From assembly GCF_000011085.1 (NCBI RefSeq), contig NC_006396.1:2914001-2978000 (forward strand): a stretch of DNA of 64,000 nt. The letters run 5' to 3'. The position numbers were made by a program, and so were the translations under genes. Positions 17,813 to 26,566 of this stretch are shown here, piece after piece (position 1 is the stretch's first letter; each line of letters starts with the position of its first letter). Below the pieces are notes generated by a model, which was given only the letters and a program-made list of their open reading frames with translations, searched no databases and was not told the origin of the DNA. Source of the stretch: Haloarcula marismortui ATCC 43049 (GTDB lineage Archaea > Halobacteriota > Halobacteria > Halobacteriales > Haloarculaceae).

Positions 17813-18670
17813 ATGCGACGACGCCAGTTCCTCGCGGGCGGCACAGTCCTCCTCTCGGCTGCTGTCGCTGGTTGTGGCCATCCCTCCGTCGTGCTGGACA
17901 TGGACGACGCGACAGCGACCGATATTGCCGACGAAGTTTCGATATCGCCTGACTCCGAATCGGCGGAATACACGGTTGTCTCAGCGGCCATCGAAAACGG
18001 CTCCGCGACGCGCCGGGGCCGAAACGAACTGTTCGACCAGATAGATATCGTCCGGATCGATGAGACCTTCTACGAAGTTTCGGAGACGCCACTTGAGAGC
18101 AACGAAGTGACGGTGTACGAGGTGCGAATCGATTTCGACCCGGCTGATTCGACGGCTGAAATCGGTGAAATCGCCTATGAGGAGCTACCGGCGGTGGACC
18201 GCCAGCGCCTTGACCCAATTATTTCAGACGACAACCCGCCCAGCGGGGACGGATACGATGTGGGTATCGGATACGGAACCGCCGCGGAAGTGGGTGACGG
18301 GTCGGTGTTCGTTCCGGAGCGCCAGTACGATATTATCGTCCACGACGGCGACCGCTACCGGGTGACGGTCAGCACACGAACGACAACAGAGACGAAATAC
18401 CGGTACGAAGCGACGGAAGCTGCGTCGGGTGTCGACTCGTTTGCTGACCAGATCCGAGACCAGTACCTGTTCACCCTTACGGGCCTTTCCGAAGCCGAAC
18501 GAGAAGTCGTTGAAGAAGCGATTGACGGCGGCTACTTTCAGGATGACGAGGCCTTCCGGTCAGTCACTGACCGCATTCGGGAACACGAAGGGATCGAGGT
18601 CACAGATAGCTACGGGACGTGGCTTCTGGCGTACGAACAGGTCGAGTATCTCACGTACGTCGAGTGGTAG
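17813..18670 (+). CDS. Tat-exported lipoprotein of unknown function
   Basis: 285 aa. The N-terminus MRRRQFLAGGTVLLSAAVAGC has a twin-arginine motif, a hydrophobic core and a lipobox cysteine (residue 21), so the mature protein is probably lipid-anchored outside the cell. The remainder is acidic and beta-rich, with a possible C-terminal helical segment (LTGLSEAEREVVEEAIDGGYFQD). No domain is recognised. The frame is open back to 17555, but that overlaps the tRNA, so ATG 17813 is used. Confidence 0.8.
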   Translation: MRRRQFLAGGTVLLSAAVAGCGHPSVVLDMDDATATDIADEVSISPDSESAEYTVVSAAIENGSATRRGRNELFDQIDIVRIDETFYEVSETPLESNEVTVYEVRIDFDPADSTAEIGEIAYEELPAVDRQRLDPIISDDNPPSGDGYDVGIGYGTAAEVGDGSVFVPERQYDIIVHDGDRYRVTVSTRTTTETKYRYEATEAASGVDSFADQIRDQYLFTLTGLSEAEREVVEEAIDGGYFQDDEAFRSVTDRIREHEGIEVTDSYGTWLLAYEQVEYLTYVEW

Positions 18671-18815
18671 TCAGCAGTCAAGGACTAAGGCGACTCGGCC
18701 GGCGCATCGGACCGCTCTAACTTCAGCGTCTGCAGCAGGTATCGGTTATAGTAGCCACTGAAATTCAATGTACACCTGATCGCACGAGAGCAGTGCGCTC
18801 AATGTGTCACTCGTT

Positions 18816-19244
18816 TCAACTGATACTGCTGTCGGTGAATTCGTCGAACAGGTCGGCGACACGCTTCTCGATCGCATCTCGGATTTCCCGGACCTGTTCG
18901 ATTGGCTGCCCGTGCGGGTCCTCTAGCGCCCAGTCGCGCACTGCGACATCGGCGTCGAGTTCAAGCGTCGAACATCCCATTGTCGCAACGACGGTACACC
19001 CGTTGAGTTCGTCGTTCGAAACTGCCTGCGGAACCCGGTCAGAGAGGTCCATATCGAGTTCACCCATCGCTTCGACGACCTCCGGGTGCACTTCGTCCGC
19101 GGGGTCTGTGCCTCCGGTCAGGATTTCGACCGCATCTTCGAGTCCGCGACGGGTGCGCTCCCGCTCGGCAAACGCTGCGGACATCTGGCTTCGGCCCGCG
19201 TTCTGGACGCAGACGAATCCGAACTTCAGTGGCGTATCGGTCAT
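18816..19244 (-). CDS. Arsenate reductase / low-molecular-weight protein tyrosine phosphatase family
   Basis: 142 aa. The phosphate-binding loop CVQNAGRS (C12, R18) is the CX5R motif of the LMW-PTP fold. C83 and C91 (NGCTVVATMGCS) match the spacing of the redox cysteines of thioredoxin-coupled ArsC, so arsenate reduction is more likely than tyrosine dephosphorylation. ATG 19244 (MTDTPLKFGFVC) is used. No arsenite pump or ArsR is adjacent. Confidence 0.85.
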   Translation of the reverse strand: MTDTPLKFGFVCVQNAGRSQMSAAFAERERTRRGLEDAVEILTGGTDPADEVHPEVVEAMGELDMDLSDRVPQAVSNDELNGCTVVATMGCSTLELDADVAVRDWALEDPHGQPIEQVREIRDAIEKRVADLFDEFTDSSIS

Positions 19245-19423
19245 CGTGTAACCGTACCGAGCGAGTGGAATAATCCTTCCTAAGACCACTATTGTGGGCT
19301 ATATATCTGAGACCGTCTACCGTACGGCAGTCGCGGTTGGCGAGCGGGACGCTCTCACGTGCGTATAGACCCTTCACATTGAGGGGACAGTTCCTTCGGC
19401 TATCCAAGTCCGCGCCTGAGTAT

Positions 19424-19585
19424 ATGCCGGAGTACCGCTTCACGTGCCCGAACTGTGATGCGTGTGCAACGGTCGACGGTGGCGTCCGCGAGCGCCTGTT
19501 GGTTGTTGGATGCCCAGTTTGCGCTGGAGGTGTCGATACCCCGGCGTTTGTTGAGGTCTCGCCACACGGGACTGACCGACCCTGA
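19424..19585 (+). CDS. Small zinc-ribbon protein
   Basis: 53 aa. Two CxxC knuckles, CPNCDAC at residues 8-14 and CPVC at about 30-33, predict one bound zinc, as in the many haloarchaeal zinc-finger microproteins. No further domain is visible. It has its own upstream AT-rich segment (CTATATAT near 19299) in the spacer shared with arsC, which is divergent. Function is unknown. Confidence 0.7.
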   Translation: MPEYRFTCPNCDACATVDGGVRERLLVVGCPVCAGGVDTPAFVEVSPHGTDRP

Positions 19586-19690
19586 GCCACGCCGTTGCCC
19601 GTGCTGAATTGGTCCAAGAGCTGCGATGTCTGGGTCGCAGCTTTCAATCATTACACAACTTATTTGAACCTATCTCAAGACTGACTGAAC

Positions 19691-20542
19691 ATGATAGAGG
19701 ACGCACTTCGCTACCAGACACAGGGCGACGACTGGGTCAAACGCGTTGCCCTCGGTGGGGTTGTACTGTTTTTCGGCTTTTTGATCGTTCCGCTGTTCAC
19801 GTTTCAGGGATACATGCTTGAAGTGATGCGCCGGGTCCTCAGGGGCGAGACTGACACGCCGCCGGCTTGGGACGAACTGGATCTGACCGACATAACCGTT
19901 GACGGAATTCGACATACCGTTGTCGTTATGGGGTACGGTTTGTTGCTCATGCTCGCGCTTGCTGTCCCGGGCCTGCTGGTAATCGGCGGTGGACTCGGCG
20001 GCTCTGAAGGATTGCTGCTCGTGGGCTTTCTCGTCGCCGCCTTGCTCTACCTTATCGGCGTTCTCGCAATGGCAGTGATACTGCCCGTTGCGACGGGGAA
20101 CTTCGTCCGGGCGGACAGTATCGCTGCGGGCTTTGACCGTGATGTTCTCTGGTCTGTCGGCACGAGCCGAACGATGCTGATGGCTGTGGTGATGGCGTTT
20201 GGGGTCAACATCCTCATCTCCGTTGGAGCGACCGTTCTGGGATTCACCATTATTGGCTACCTTGCAGTTCCGTTCCTCGCGTTCGTCGGCCAGTCCGCGA
20301 TCATGTACGTCTGGGGACGTGGCTTCGCGGACGCATACGATGAGGAGTACGGTGAACCGCCGCTTGCACCCACGACTGGGACTGGCGGGACACACAGGTC
20401 CGGACCAGCCACGACAGGCGTGGATGAGCCGACGGGAGACAGCTACGCCGATGACTCGAGCTGGAGTAACGATACCGACGATGACGGATTCGGCACTTCG
20501 GCCTGGGACGATGTCGGTGACAGTGACAGCGGGCAACGCTGA
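19691..20542 (+). CDS. DUF4013 family membrane protein
   Basis: 283 aa with about four to five transmembrane segments (around 20-40, 78-100, 110-135, 160-205). The family pattern GYMLEVMRRVLRGETDTPPAWDEL lies just after the first helix. The C-terminal 70 residues are hydrophilic, Gly/Asp/Thr-rich and probably disordered. DUF4013 proteins are common in haloarchaea and of unknown function. Confidence 0.82.
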   Translation: MIEDALRYQTQGDDWVKRVALGGVVLFFGFLIVPLFTFQGYMLEVMRRVLRGETDTPPAWDELDLTDITVDGIRHTVVVMGYGLLLMLALAVPGLLVIGGGLGGSEGLLLVGFLVAALLYLIGVLAMAVILPVATGNFVRADSIAAGFDRDVLWSVGTSRTMLMAVVMAFGVNILISVGATVLGFTIIGYLAVPFLAFVGQSAIMYVWGRGFADAYDEEYGEPPLAPTTGTGGTHRSGPATTGVDEPTGDSYADDSSWSNDTDDDGFGTSAWDDVGDSDSGQR

Positions 20543-20587
20543 TAGCAGTCACTCGACACGGCTGGTCACCTGTAACGCAAAATATCG

Positions 20588-21877
20588 TCAGAAGTCGCTC
20601 AACTGCGACTGCAACCCGGCGACGAGTTCGGACTTGCGCCGTAACTGTCCGAGACTGACGGGGAGTTGGTCGGCAATAGCTGTCAGTGTCTCCCGGAAGG
20701 ACTGTGCGGTCCCGGGTTCGCCGTCAAACGCATTCCGGACGCCCTCACGCACCTGCCAGACGCCGACTGGTGCCCAGTAGTCGTCGGTGATTTCCCGCAG
20801 CACCAGACACTTCGCCTGTTTGTCGCGCTCCTGCAGGTGTTCGAGGACACCGAGGCGTGCCGCGTAGTACGCTCCCGCAGTCTCCTCGACATAGGCGGTC
20901 CGTCCCTCGTAGCCCTCGTGAGCGCTAGACATGTAGTAGCCTGTCTCGGGACGGGGGTTCCAGACGCTCTGGGGGGCTTTCATCTCGACGAGTTCGAACT
21001 CCCAGCGGCCGGGCGCAAGCACCACCCAGTAGCGGTTTCCCATGTACTCGTTGTACCACAACTCCGGCTTGTCGATGGTGTCAGCGTTGCGTAGCGTGCC
21101 GCGGACGTACTGCCCGACCGTGTCGTCGACGGCGGTGATCGACCACCGTGTCGGCACCAGCGACCGCTCGCTGGCCTGCCCGAGCGCGCCTGCCGAGAGG
21201 ATGGTGTTGATATCGTACACGTCGAACCCGCGGCGGTACAGGTACGCCATCGCACCCTCCGCGCGCCAGTCGTCGTCCGACAGCGTCTTTTCGACGGGCC
21301 GGGGGACGTGGGGGTTCTCCGCCAGGTCCGCACCCGTCGCGTGTGCCCGTGGCCCCGTTGGCGTCCCAACATCGTCGAAGTTCACATCCATCTCGGGAGT
21401 GCCGTCGAGACCGACCTCCACGTCGACGGGATGATCCGCGATGGCGACTTCCCGCTGGACGCCGACGAAACCGTTCCAGACGTCGTGGACCCCGCTGGTA
21501 CCGCGCCCACCACCGGCGCTGACCGAATCGACTGACGTGGTCTGGGTGGAGTTCACCATGCCGGTCCGGCGCTGGAGTACGTCCTCGATGCCAAGCCCCT
21601 CCTGATACCAGTCGCCGCTGGTTGCGAACCCGGCAGCGGCGGCGTCGGTATCGACTGGAGAGAGCAGGCCCGTTGAGACGTTGGGGTATCCTGACCGACC
21701 GACAAATATCTCGGGGGCCGTCGATCCGAACAGCGAATCGCCCTGCACTGCTGCCTCGAACTGCTGCTCGAGGTCTTCGAGGTGGTCCGTGATGGCGTAG
21801 GATTTCTCCGCCGCAAGGCGGCGCCGCTGTGCGGCTTCGTCCTCCTCGAACCCCTCGATGAACTCGTCGAGTTGCAT
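20588..21877 (-). CDS. nreA: DNA repair protein NreA
   Basis: 429 aa archaeal repair-associated protein. Nre family segments are PEIFVGRSGYPNVSTGLLSP (about 57-76), DIDTILS-like YDINTILSAGALGQASERS, and a C-terminal domain with YWVVLAPGRWEFELVEMKAP. The extreme C-terminus reads LQSQLSDF, which resembles a PCNA-interacting (PIP) motif. Genetic work in Haloferax placed NreA in mitomycin-C-type damage repair. The zinc finger found in some NreA proteins is absent. It is a single gene, convergent with the DUF4013 gene. Confidence 0.82.
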   Translation of the reverse strand: MQLDEFIEGFEEDEAAQRRRLAAEKSYAITDHLEDLEQQFEAAVQGDSLFGSTAPEIFVGRSGYPNVSTGLLSPVDTDAAAAGFATSGDWYQEGLGIEDVLQRRTGMVNSTQTTSVDSVSAGGGRGTSGVHDVWNGFVGVQREVAIADHPVDVEVGLDGTPEMDVNFDDVGTPTGPRAHATGADLAENPHVPRPVEKTLSDDDWRAEGAMAYLYRRGFDVYDINTILSAGALGQASERSLVPTRWSITAVDDTVGQYVRGTLRNADTIDKPELWYNEYMGNRYWVVLAPGRWEFELVEMKAPQSVWNPRPETGYYMSSAHEGYEGRTAYVEETAGAYYAARLGVLEHLQERDKQAKCLVLREITDDYWAPVGVWQVREGVRNAFDGEPGTAQSFRETLTAIADQLPVSLGQLRRKSELVAGLQSQLSDF

Positions 21878-21977
21878 CTGTCACGCCTTCGGCCCTCCCC
21901 GATAAGAACTTTTCCGGCGGTCCGTGAGAGAGCAACCCTTACAGGGTCGGATTGAGTAACAACAGGTGATATAAATC

Positions 21978-22373
21978 ATGGCAAATACAACGAAGTGGTT
22001 CCTGCTCGGCGCGACGCTGGTCAGCATGGCTGTCGTATTCGTCTCGGCGGTCATTCCAGTCGCGTATGAGCAGGCGCTGGTCAACCTTCTCGTCGGAGAA
22101 CTCGCGGCCCTCACGCTCGCACATTCCACCTATCGGGTCTCATCGGGGAAACAGGCAAGCCCTCTCGCAGCGGCGATAGCTGTCCTGTCCGGTATTGTCC
22201 TGTTTCTCTCACCCGTCCTCATTGAGCCTGTCGACCCCATTCTGTCAGTAATGTTCGCCGCTGGCGCCGTCGTCACTGTCGGCGGGCTGGTTGGTGTTCT
22301 GGGTCGGGTACTCGGCAGTGAAGAGAGTCGACAGACTGGTGCTGAGCGAATCAGCAGAAACGCCGGGAACTGA
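21978..22373 (+). CDS. Small four-helix membrane protein, unknown
   Basis: 131 aa. Four hydrophobic segments are visible (about 7-28, 34-50, 62-82, 90-112), followed by a short charged tail. No motif or family is recognised. It is preceded by AGGTGATATAAATC, which contains a possible weak ribosome-binding site. It lies 47 bp upstream of rnhA and may be co-transcribed with it. Confidence 0.7.
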   Translation: MANTTKWFLLGATLVSMAVVFVSAVIPVAYEQALVNLLVGELAALTLAHSTYRVSSGKQASPLAAAIAVLSGIVLFLSPVLIEPVDPILSVMFAAGAVVTVGGLVGVLGRVLGSEESRQTGAERISRNAGN

Positions 22374-22420
22374 CGGGCCGACCACAACGTCTATACCGAC
22401 GGGTCAGCCACCCTCGGACG

Positions 22421-23017
22421 ATGCCGGTTATCGAATGCGACGAGACGACGGCCCGCGAGCGACTGGCGGACGCGGGACTCGACATCCAACAGGGGAACAC
22501 TGACCACGAGCGCTGGCGCGTCGAATACGGCGGCGCGACAGCGGTCGCCTACGACGGGAAAGTCGTCGTGCAGGGTGAGGGGACCGCACGACTTGAGGCC
22601 CTGCTGCGCGGCACTGACGGCGGGCGCGTCCATGCATATTTTGATGGTGCATCGCGGGGTAACCCGGGACCAGCCTCGGTCGGCTACGTGCTGGTCAACG
22701 ACAGCGGGATTGTCACGGAGGGTGGAGAAACGATAGGAACGGCGACAAACAACCAGGCGGAGTACAAGGCGCTCATCCGCGCGGTTGAAGTCGCACGCGA
22801 TTACGGATTCGACGATGTCCATATCCGGGGTGACTCAGAGCTTATCGTCAAACAGGTCCGTGGCGAGTGGGATACGAATGACCCCGAACTGCGCGAGCAC
22901 CGTGTCCGTGTCCGCGAGCTACTGACAGACTTTGACGACTGGCAGATCGAGCACGTTCCGCGGGAAATAAACGACCGTGCAGACGAACTAGCTAACGACG
23001 CACTCGACGATGACTGA
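22421..23017 (+). CDS. rnhA: Ribonuclease HI
   Basis: 198 aa. RNase HI domain (about 68-196) with acidic active-site residues D75 (YFDGASRGNPG), E114 (NNQAEYKAL), D138 (IRGDSELIVKQ) and the final Asp in INDRADELANDA. It degrades RNA in RNA:DNA hybrids. The N-terminal 65 residues are an extension also seen in Halobacterium-type RNase HI rather than the eukaryotic hybrid-binding domain. It overlaps the next gene by 8 bp. Confidence 0.93.
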   Translation: MPVIECDETTARERLADAGLDIQQGNTDHERWRVEYGGATAVAYDGKVVVQGEGTARLEALLRGTDGGRVHAYFDGASRGNPGPASVGYVLVNDSGIVTEGGETIGTATNNQAEYKALIRAVEVARDYGFDDVHIRGDSELIVKQVRGEWDTNDPELREHRVRVRELLTDFDDWQIEHVPREINDRADELANDALDDD

Positions 23018-23564
23018 CCTGCCGACAGATGTGACCGAACAGGCCGAACGGCTGACCAGGCTCGCTCGCGAAGTAGTTGATGATGCCGAGGCCGACGCCT
23101 ACAGGACTGAACGCGACGAAATCCTCGCGGAGTACGACTACACTGCCCGTATCAGAAACGACGAGACGGGTGACGTACTCGTCTGCCATCCCGTCGAATG
23201 GGTCGATGATGGCGTCATCCGTCCGGAGCGGGTCGACGACATCGACCGAGGCGTCGAGATACGGCTTTCAGGCCCCGGCGACCCGGACGAGTGGGCAGAG
23301 ATCGACGCTGCAAACCGCGCTGTCGTTGAAGCCGTTACCGAAGCACACGGTGAGACACACGGCGCCAACGCGGAGTTGCTCGCTGATTTCATGGGTAATC
23401 ACTACGCGAAACCGATCTCGGAGGCGACGCCGGACGAAATTCAGGAGTTTCGAGACGACTATGTCCGACGAAATGCGTGGCCAACTGCGGAACAGCGGTC
23501 GGTTCTCGACCAGTCGATCCGTCTCACTGTCGAAGAAGCCGGTGGTCGCGCTCCTGACGCATAA
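23010..23564 (+). CDS. Conserved haloarchaeal protein, rnhA operon partner
   Basis: 184 aa, acidic and soluble, with no transmembrane segment. A helical N-terminus (VTEQAERLTRLAREVVDDAEADAYRTE) is followed by a beta-rich middle (VCHPVEWVDDGVIRP, VEIRLSGPGD) and a helical end. Its start lies inside the end of rnhA (8-bp overlap), so it is translationally coupled to RNase HI. It may act with it in hybrid processing; that role is inferred from context only. Confidence 0.8.
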   Translation: MTDLPTDVTEQAERLTRLAREVVDDAEADAYRTERDEILAEYDYTARIRNDETGDVLVCHPVEWVDDGVIRPERVDDIDRGVEIRLSGPGDPDEWAEIDAANRAVVEAVTEAHGETHGANAELLADFMGNHYAKPISEATPDEIQEFRDDYVRRNAWPTAEQRSVLDQSIRLTVEEAGGRAPDA

Positions 23565-23601
23565 TCGTCTGGTACACCTGCCGGTGAGCAGTATTTGTCT
23601 G

Positions 23602-23622
23602 CTGTTAAGAAGTGGTTAACAG
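23602..23622. terminator. Inverted repeat downstream of padR and of the rnhA operon
   Basis: CTGTTAA - 7 nt - TTAACAG is a perfect 7-bp stem, extendable by a G-T wobble and one more pair. It lies between two convergent transcripts, so a shared terminator is the simplest reading. It also resembles the TTAAC/GTTAA repeat at the padR promoter. Confidence 0.4.
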
Positions 23623-23648
23623 TAGTTCGCAGGTGCCCAGGTGCGAAT

Positions 23649-24008
23649 CTACTGCTGCGCCGCGATCAGATCACGGAGTTCGTCGGCTCGGCCGTCATCG
23701 GAGATGAACTTTCCGAACACCCATCCGAGCTGGTCAAGGACTGCATCCTTGCCCGACTCTGTCAGGGAGTACTGGTTCGTTCGCTTGTCGAGTTCGCTCT
23801 TCTCGACGAGACCCATTTCGACGAGGTCGTCGAGGTTCGGGTACAGGCGACCGTGGTTGACTTCGTCGTTGTAGTATTCTTCTAGTTCGCGCTTGATAGC
23901 GAGACCATACCGCGGCTCTTCAGCGAGTATTACTAGGATATTCTGCTGAAAAGCGGTAAGCTCTTTTGCGATGCCCGGACTGTCAGTAACTGTTTGTGCC
24001 TCTGACAT
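23649..24008 (-). CDS. PadR family transcriptional regulator
   Basis: 119 aa single-domain winged helix. The PadR core is AFQQNILVILAEEPRYGLAIKRELEEYYNDEVNHGRLYPNLDDLVEMGLVEKSELDKRTNQYSLTESG, written here in parts: recognition helix HGRLYPNLDDLVEMGLV and wing KRTNQYSLTESG. The C-terminal dimerisation helix is short. Haloarchaeal PadR-type repressors often control their own promoter, and an inverted repeat overlaps the likely TATA box here. Confidence 0.88.
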   Translation of the reverse strand: MSEAQTVTDSPGIAKELTAFQQNILVILAEEPRYGLAIKRELEEYYNDEVNHGRLYPNLDDLVEMGLVEKSELDKRTNQYSLTESGKDAVLDQLGWVFGKFISDDGRADELRDLIAAQQ

Positions 24009-24033
24009 AGTTGAGTAAATGTCAGCAAGCTAT

Positions 24034-24047
24034 TTAACACTTGTTAA
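24034..24047. promoter_or_regulatory. Candidate PadR operator over the padR TATA box
   Basis: TTAAC-ACTT-GTTAA, a 5-bp inverted repeat, lies 26-39 bp upstream of the padR start. On the minus strand it overlaps GTTAAATA, a good TATA element at leaderless spacing. Autoregulation is inferred. Confidence 0.4.
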
Positions 24048-24305
24048 CTCTGGCGCACAACGCCTGCTGTGGGGCATTAACCACCATACAACTAGCAGCT
24101 ACAGTAGTATCGGAAAAATTATATTATGCGCCCTCAGTTGAATTGAGTTTCCGATTAATTTGCTTTCAGATTGTCGTTTACAGGTGGTAAGTGTAATCTA
24201 AGAATATATCTATAGTTAGATATTATTGGGTTATATAGGGCATAATACCGAATAGCTGCGGCTATTACGAAAGGACTTTTTGACGGCGTCGCGCAGTCGC
24301 CGGTG
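24048..24305. other. AT-rich intergenic region upstream of ppa
   Basis: Strongly AT-rich stretch without a credible ORF on either strand. It contains several TATA-like runs (for example TTATATA near 24232 and CTATTAC near 24261) that could drive ppa. The large size for so compact a genome suggests a regulated promoter, but I see no clear repeat. Confidence 0.4.
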
Positions 24306-24839
24306 ATGACGAACCTCTGGGAAGACCTCGAAACCGGACCGAACCCCCCCGAAGAAATCTACGCCGTTGTTGAGTGCCTGAAAGGCGAGCGTAACAAGTA
24401 CGAGTACGAGAAGGACATTCCCGGTGTCGTCCTCGACCGTGTCCTTCACTCGAACGTTCACTACCCGTCCGACTATGGTTTCATCCCGCAGTCGTACTAC
24501 GACGACGAGGACCCGTTCGACGTGCTCGTCCTCGTCGAAGACCAGACGTTCCCCGGCTGTGTCATTGAGGCCCGCCCCGTCGCCCTGATGAAGATGGACG
24601 ACGATGGCGAGCAGGACGACAAGGTCATCGCAGTCCCGACTGAGGACCCGCGCTATGACCACATCGAGGACCTCGACGACATGCCACAGCAGACCCTCGA
24701 CGAGATTGACGAGTTCTTCTCCACGTACAAGAACCTCGAAGAGGGGAAAGAAGTCGAGACGCTAGGCTGGGAAGACAAAGAAGCCGCAAAGGACGCTATC
24801 GTCCACGCGCAGGAACTCTACGACGAAGAGTTCAACTGA
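24306..24839 (+). CDS. ppa: Inorganic pyrophosphatase (soluble, family I)
   Basis: 177 aa. It hydrolyses PPi to 2 Pi, pulling biosynthetic reactions forward. The family-I signature DEDPFDVLVL is present with the metal-binding Asp residues, plus YEYEKDIPGVVLDRVLHSN and HYPSDYGFIPQSY. The protein is very acidic, as expected for a halophilic enzyme. ATG 24306 is preferred; a GTG lies directly before it at 24303. Confidence 0.94.
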   Translation: MTNLWEDLETGPNPPEEIYAVVECLKGERNKYEYEKDIPGVVLDRVLHSNVHYPSDYGFIPQSYYDDEDPFDVLVLVEDQTFPGCVIEARPVALMKMDDDGEQDDKVIAVPTEDPRYDHIEDLDDMPQQTLDEIDEFFSTYKNLEEGKEVETLGWEDKEAAKDAIVHAQELYDEEFN

Positions 24840-25183
24840 CGCGTCCGGGACCACCTTTTGCGGTTTTTGTTCCGTCGGCGGTGTATTTCCAGAAGTAATA
24901 CCGGCAGGTACCTCCGATTATGTATGAGCATGGGTAATTTTTTGTCCGTGTAACCGCTATCGGTACGTGTATGGCTACTGATGACACCGACGCAGCGCTG
25001 GACCACACGACTGTTGTTCCGCGAGTCGAGCGACGGTCGACACCCGGAATCGCACATCTGACGGTGGTTCCGGAGAACGCGGACCAGTCGTCCTGACCGT
25101 TGGGCTGTGTCGATTATTTTGCCGCTTTCGGTGACGCGGCGCCGAAAAGAAGTTTCTTGTTCCTGACCTGACTAACAGACCGT
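24840..25183. other. Spacer between ppa and phosphodiesterase gene
   Basis: It contains T-rich runs just after ppa (24855-24869), which fit an archaeal oligo-T terminator, and the short ORF annotated separately. A TATA-like GATTATTTT at 25112-25120 and a TTTCGG/CCGAAA hairpin (25126-25147) lie ahead of the next gene. Confidence 0.4.
24971..25096 (+). CDS. Possible 41-aa small protein
   Basis: ORF beginning MATDDTDAALDHTTVVPRV and ending after QSS. It has mostly G/C third positions and an acidic N-terminus like neighbouring genes, but no recognised domain and no convincing promoter. It could be a real microprotein or chance. Confidence 0.35.
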   Translation: MATDDTDAALDHTTVVPRVERRSTPGIAHLTVVPENADQSS

Positions 25184-26527
25184 ATGGGATTATTCGACCG
25201 ATTGAAGGGCGACGACGCACCGCGTGTTGCCTTCTTCGGCATTGACGGCGTACCGTTCAGTCTTATCGACGAACACCCCGACGTGTTCCCGAACCTCACC
25301 GAGATGGCGTCGGACGGAAGCGCCGGCCCCATTGACAGCATCGTCCCTCCCGAGTCTAGCGCCTGCTGGCCAGCGCTGACGACCGGTGTTAACCCCGGCC
25401 AAACGGGTGTCTACGGGTTCCAGGACCGCGAAGTCGGTTCGTACGACACCTACGTCCCAATGGGACGCGACGTGCAGGCGACGCGTCTCTGGGACCGCGT
25501 CACCGATGATGGCCGCAACGCGACGGTTCTGAACGTCCCGGTCACGTTCCCACCCCAGCGGAACGTCCAGCGGATGGTATCGGGCTTTCTCTCGCCGGGC
25601 GTGGACAAGGCCGCTTACCCGGACGAACTCCGCGACAACCTTCAGGACAGCGACTACCGTATCGATGTCAACGCCAAACTCGGCCACGACGACGACAAAA
25701 GCGACTTCGTCGAAGACGCTCACAAGACGCTCGAAAAGCGCTACGAGACGTTCAAACACTACGTCGAACAGGACGACTGGGACCTGTTTTTCGGCGTGTT
25801 CATGACCACGGACCGGGTCAACCACTTCCTCTTCAAGGACTATGAGCGCGACGGCGAGAACCAGGACGCCTTCTTTGAGTTCTACAAGCAAGTCGACGCG
25901 TATCTCGGCGACCTGCGCGACCGGCTCCCCGACGACGTGACGATGGTTGTCGCCTCGGACCACGGCTTCACCTCGCTCGACTACGAGGTCCACTTCAACG
26001 AGTGGCTTCAGGAGGAAGGGTGGCTCGACTACGCGACTGATGACCACTCCGAACTCGGCGATATCAGCGAGGACACCAAGGCCTACTCGCTCATCCCCGG
26101 CCGCTTCTACATCAATCTTGAGGGCCGCGAACCGAACGGCGGCGTCCCCGAAGACGAGTACGAGTCTGTCCGCGCGAACCTCAAAGAAAAACTCGAAGCG
26201 CTCGAGGGCCCGGACGGCAAGCCCGTCGCAGACCGTGTCGTCACCAAAGAAGACGCCTACCGCGGCGACCACGACGACATCGCACCGGACCTCACTGTCG
26301 TCCCGAACCACGGCTTCGACCTGAAGGCCGGATTCAAGGGCTCCGAGGACGTGTTCGGCGTCGGGCCGCGAAACGGTATGCACAGCTTCGACAACGCGAC
26401 GCTCATGGTCGACGACCCGGATGTTCGCATCGACGACGCCGACCTCTACGACATCGCGCCGACCATTCTCGACCTGCTCGACCACGACTTCGACCGCGCA
26501 AAGTTCGACGGCAGTAGCCTCGCCTGA
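25184..26527 (+). CDS. Alkaline-phosphatase-superfamily phosphodiesterase/nucleotide pyrophosphatase-like protein
   Basis: 447 aa. Metal site residues are in FFGIDGVPFSL (about 17-27) and VVASDHGF. The nucleophile region is SSACWPALTTGVNPGQTGVYGF. This is the type I phosphodiesterase/nucleotide pyrophosphatase arrangement. Related archaeal proteins hydrolyse phosphodiesters or sulfate esters of unknown identity, or transfer phospho-groups in lipid and glycan metabolism. No signal peptide is seen, so it is probably cytoplasmic. Confidence 0.85.
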   Translation: MGLFDRLKGDDAPRVAFFGIDGVPFSLIDEHPDVFPNLTEMASDGSAGPIDSIVPPESSACWPALTTGVNPGQTGVYGFQDREVGSYDTYVPMGRDVQATRLWDRVTDDGRNATVLNVPVTFPPQRNVQRMVSGFLSPGVDKAAYPDELRDNLQDSDYRIDVNAKLGHDDDKSDFVEDAHKTLEKRYETFKHYVEQDDWDLFFGVFMTTDRVNHFLFKDYERDGENQDAFFEFYKQVDAYLGDLRDRLPDDVTMVVASDHGFTSLDYEVHFNEWLQEEGWLDYATDDHSELGDISEDTKAYSLIPGRFYINLEGREPNGGVPEDEYESVRANLKEKLEALEGPDGKPVADRVVTKEDAYRGDHDDIAPDLTVVPNHGFDLKAGFKGSEDVFGVGPRNGMHSFDNATLMVDDPDVRIDDADLYDIAPTILDLLDHDFDRAKFDGSSLA

Positions 26528-26566
26528 GGCTCCTGTTGCGACCGAGAAATTCTGCTATCTAAACCG

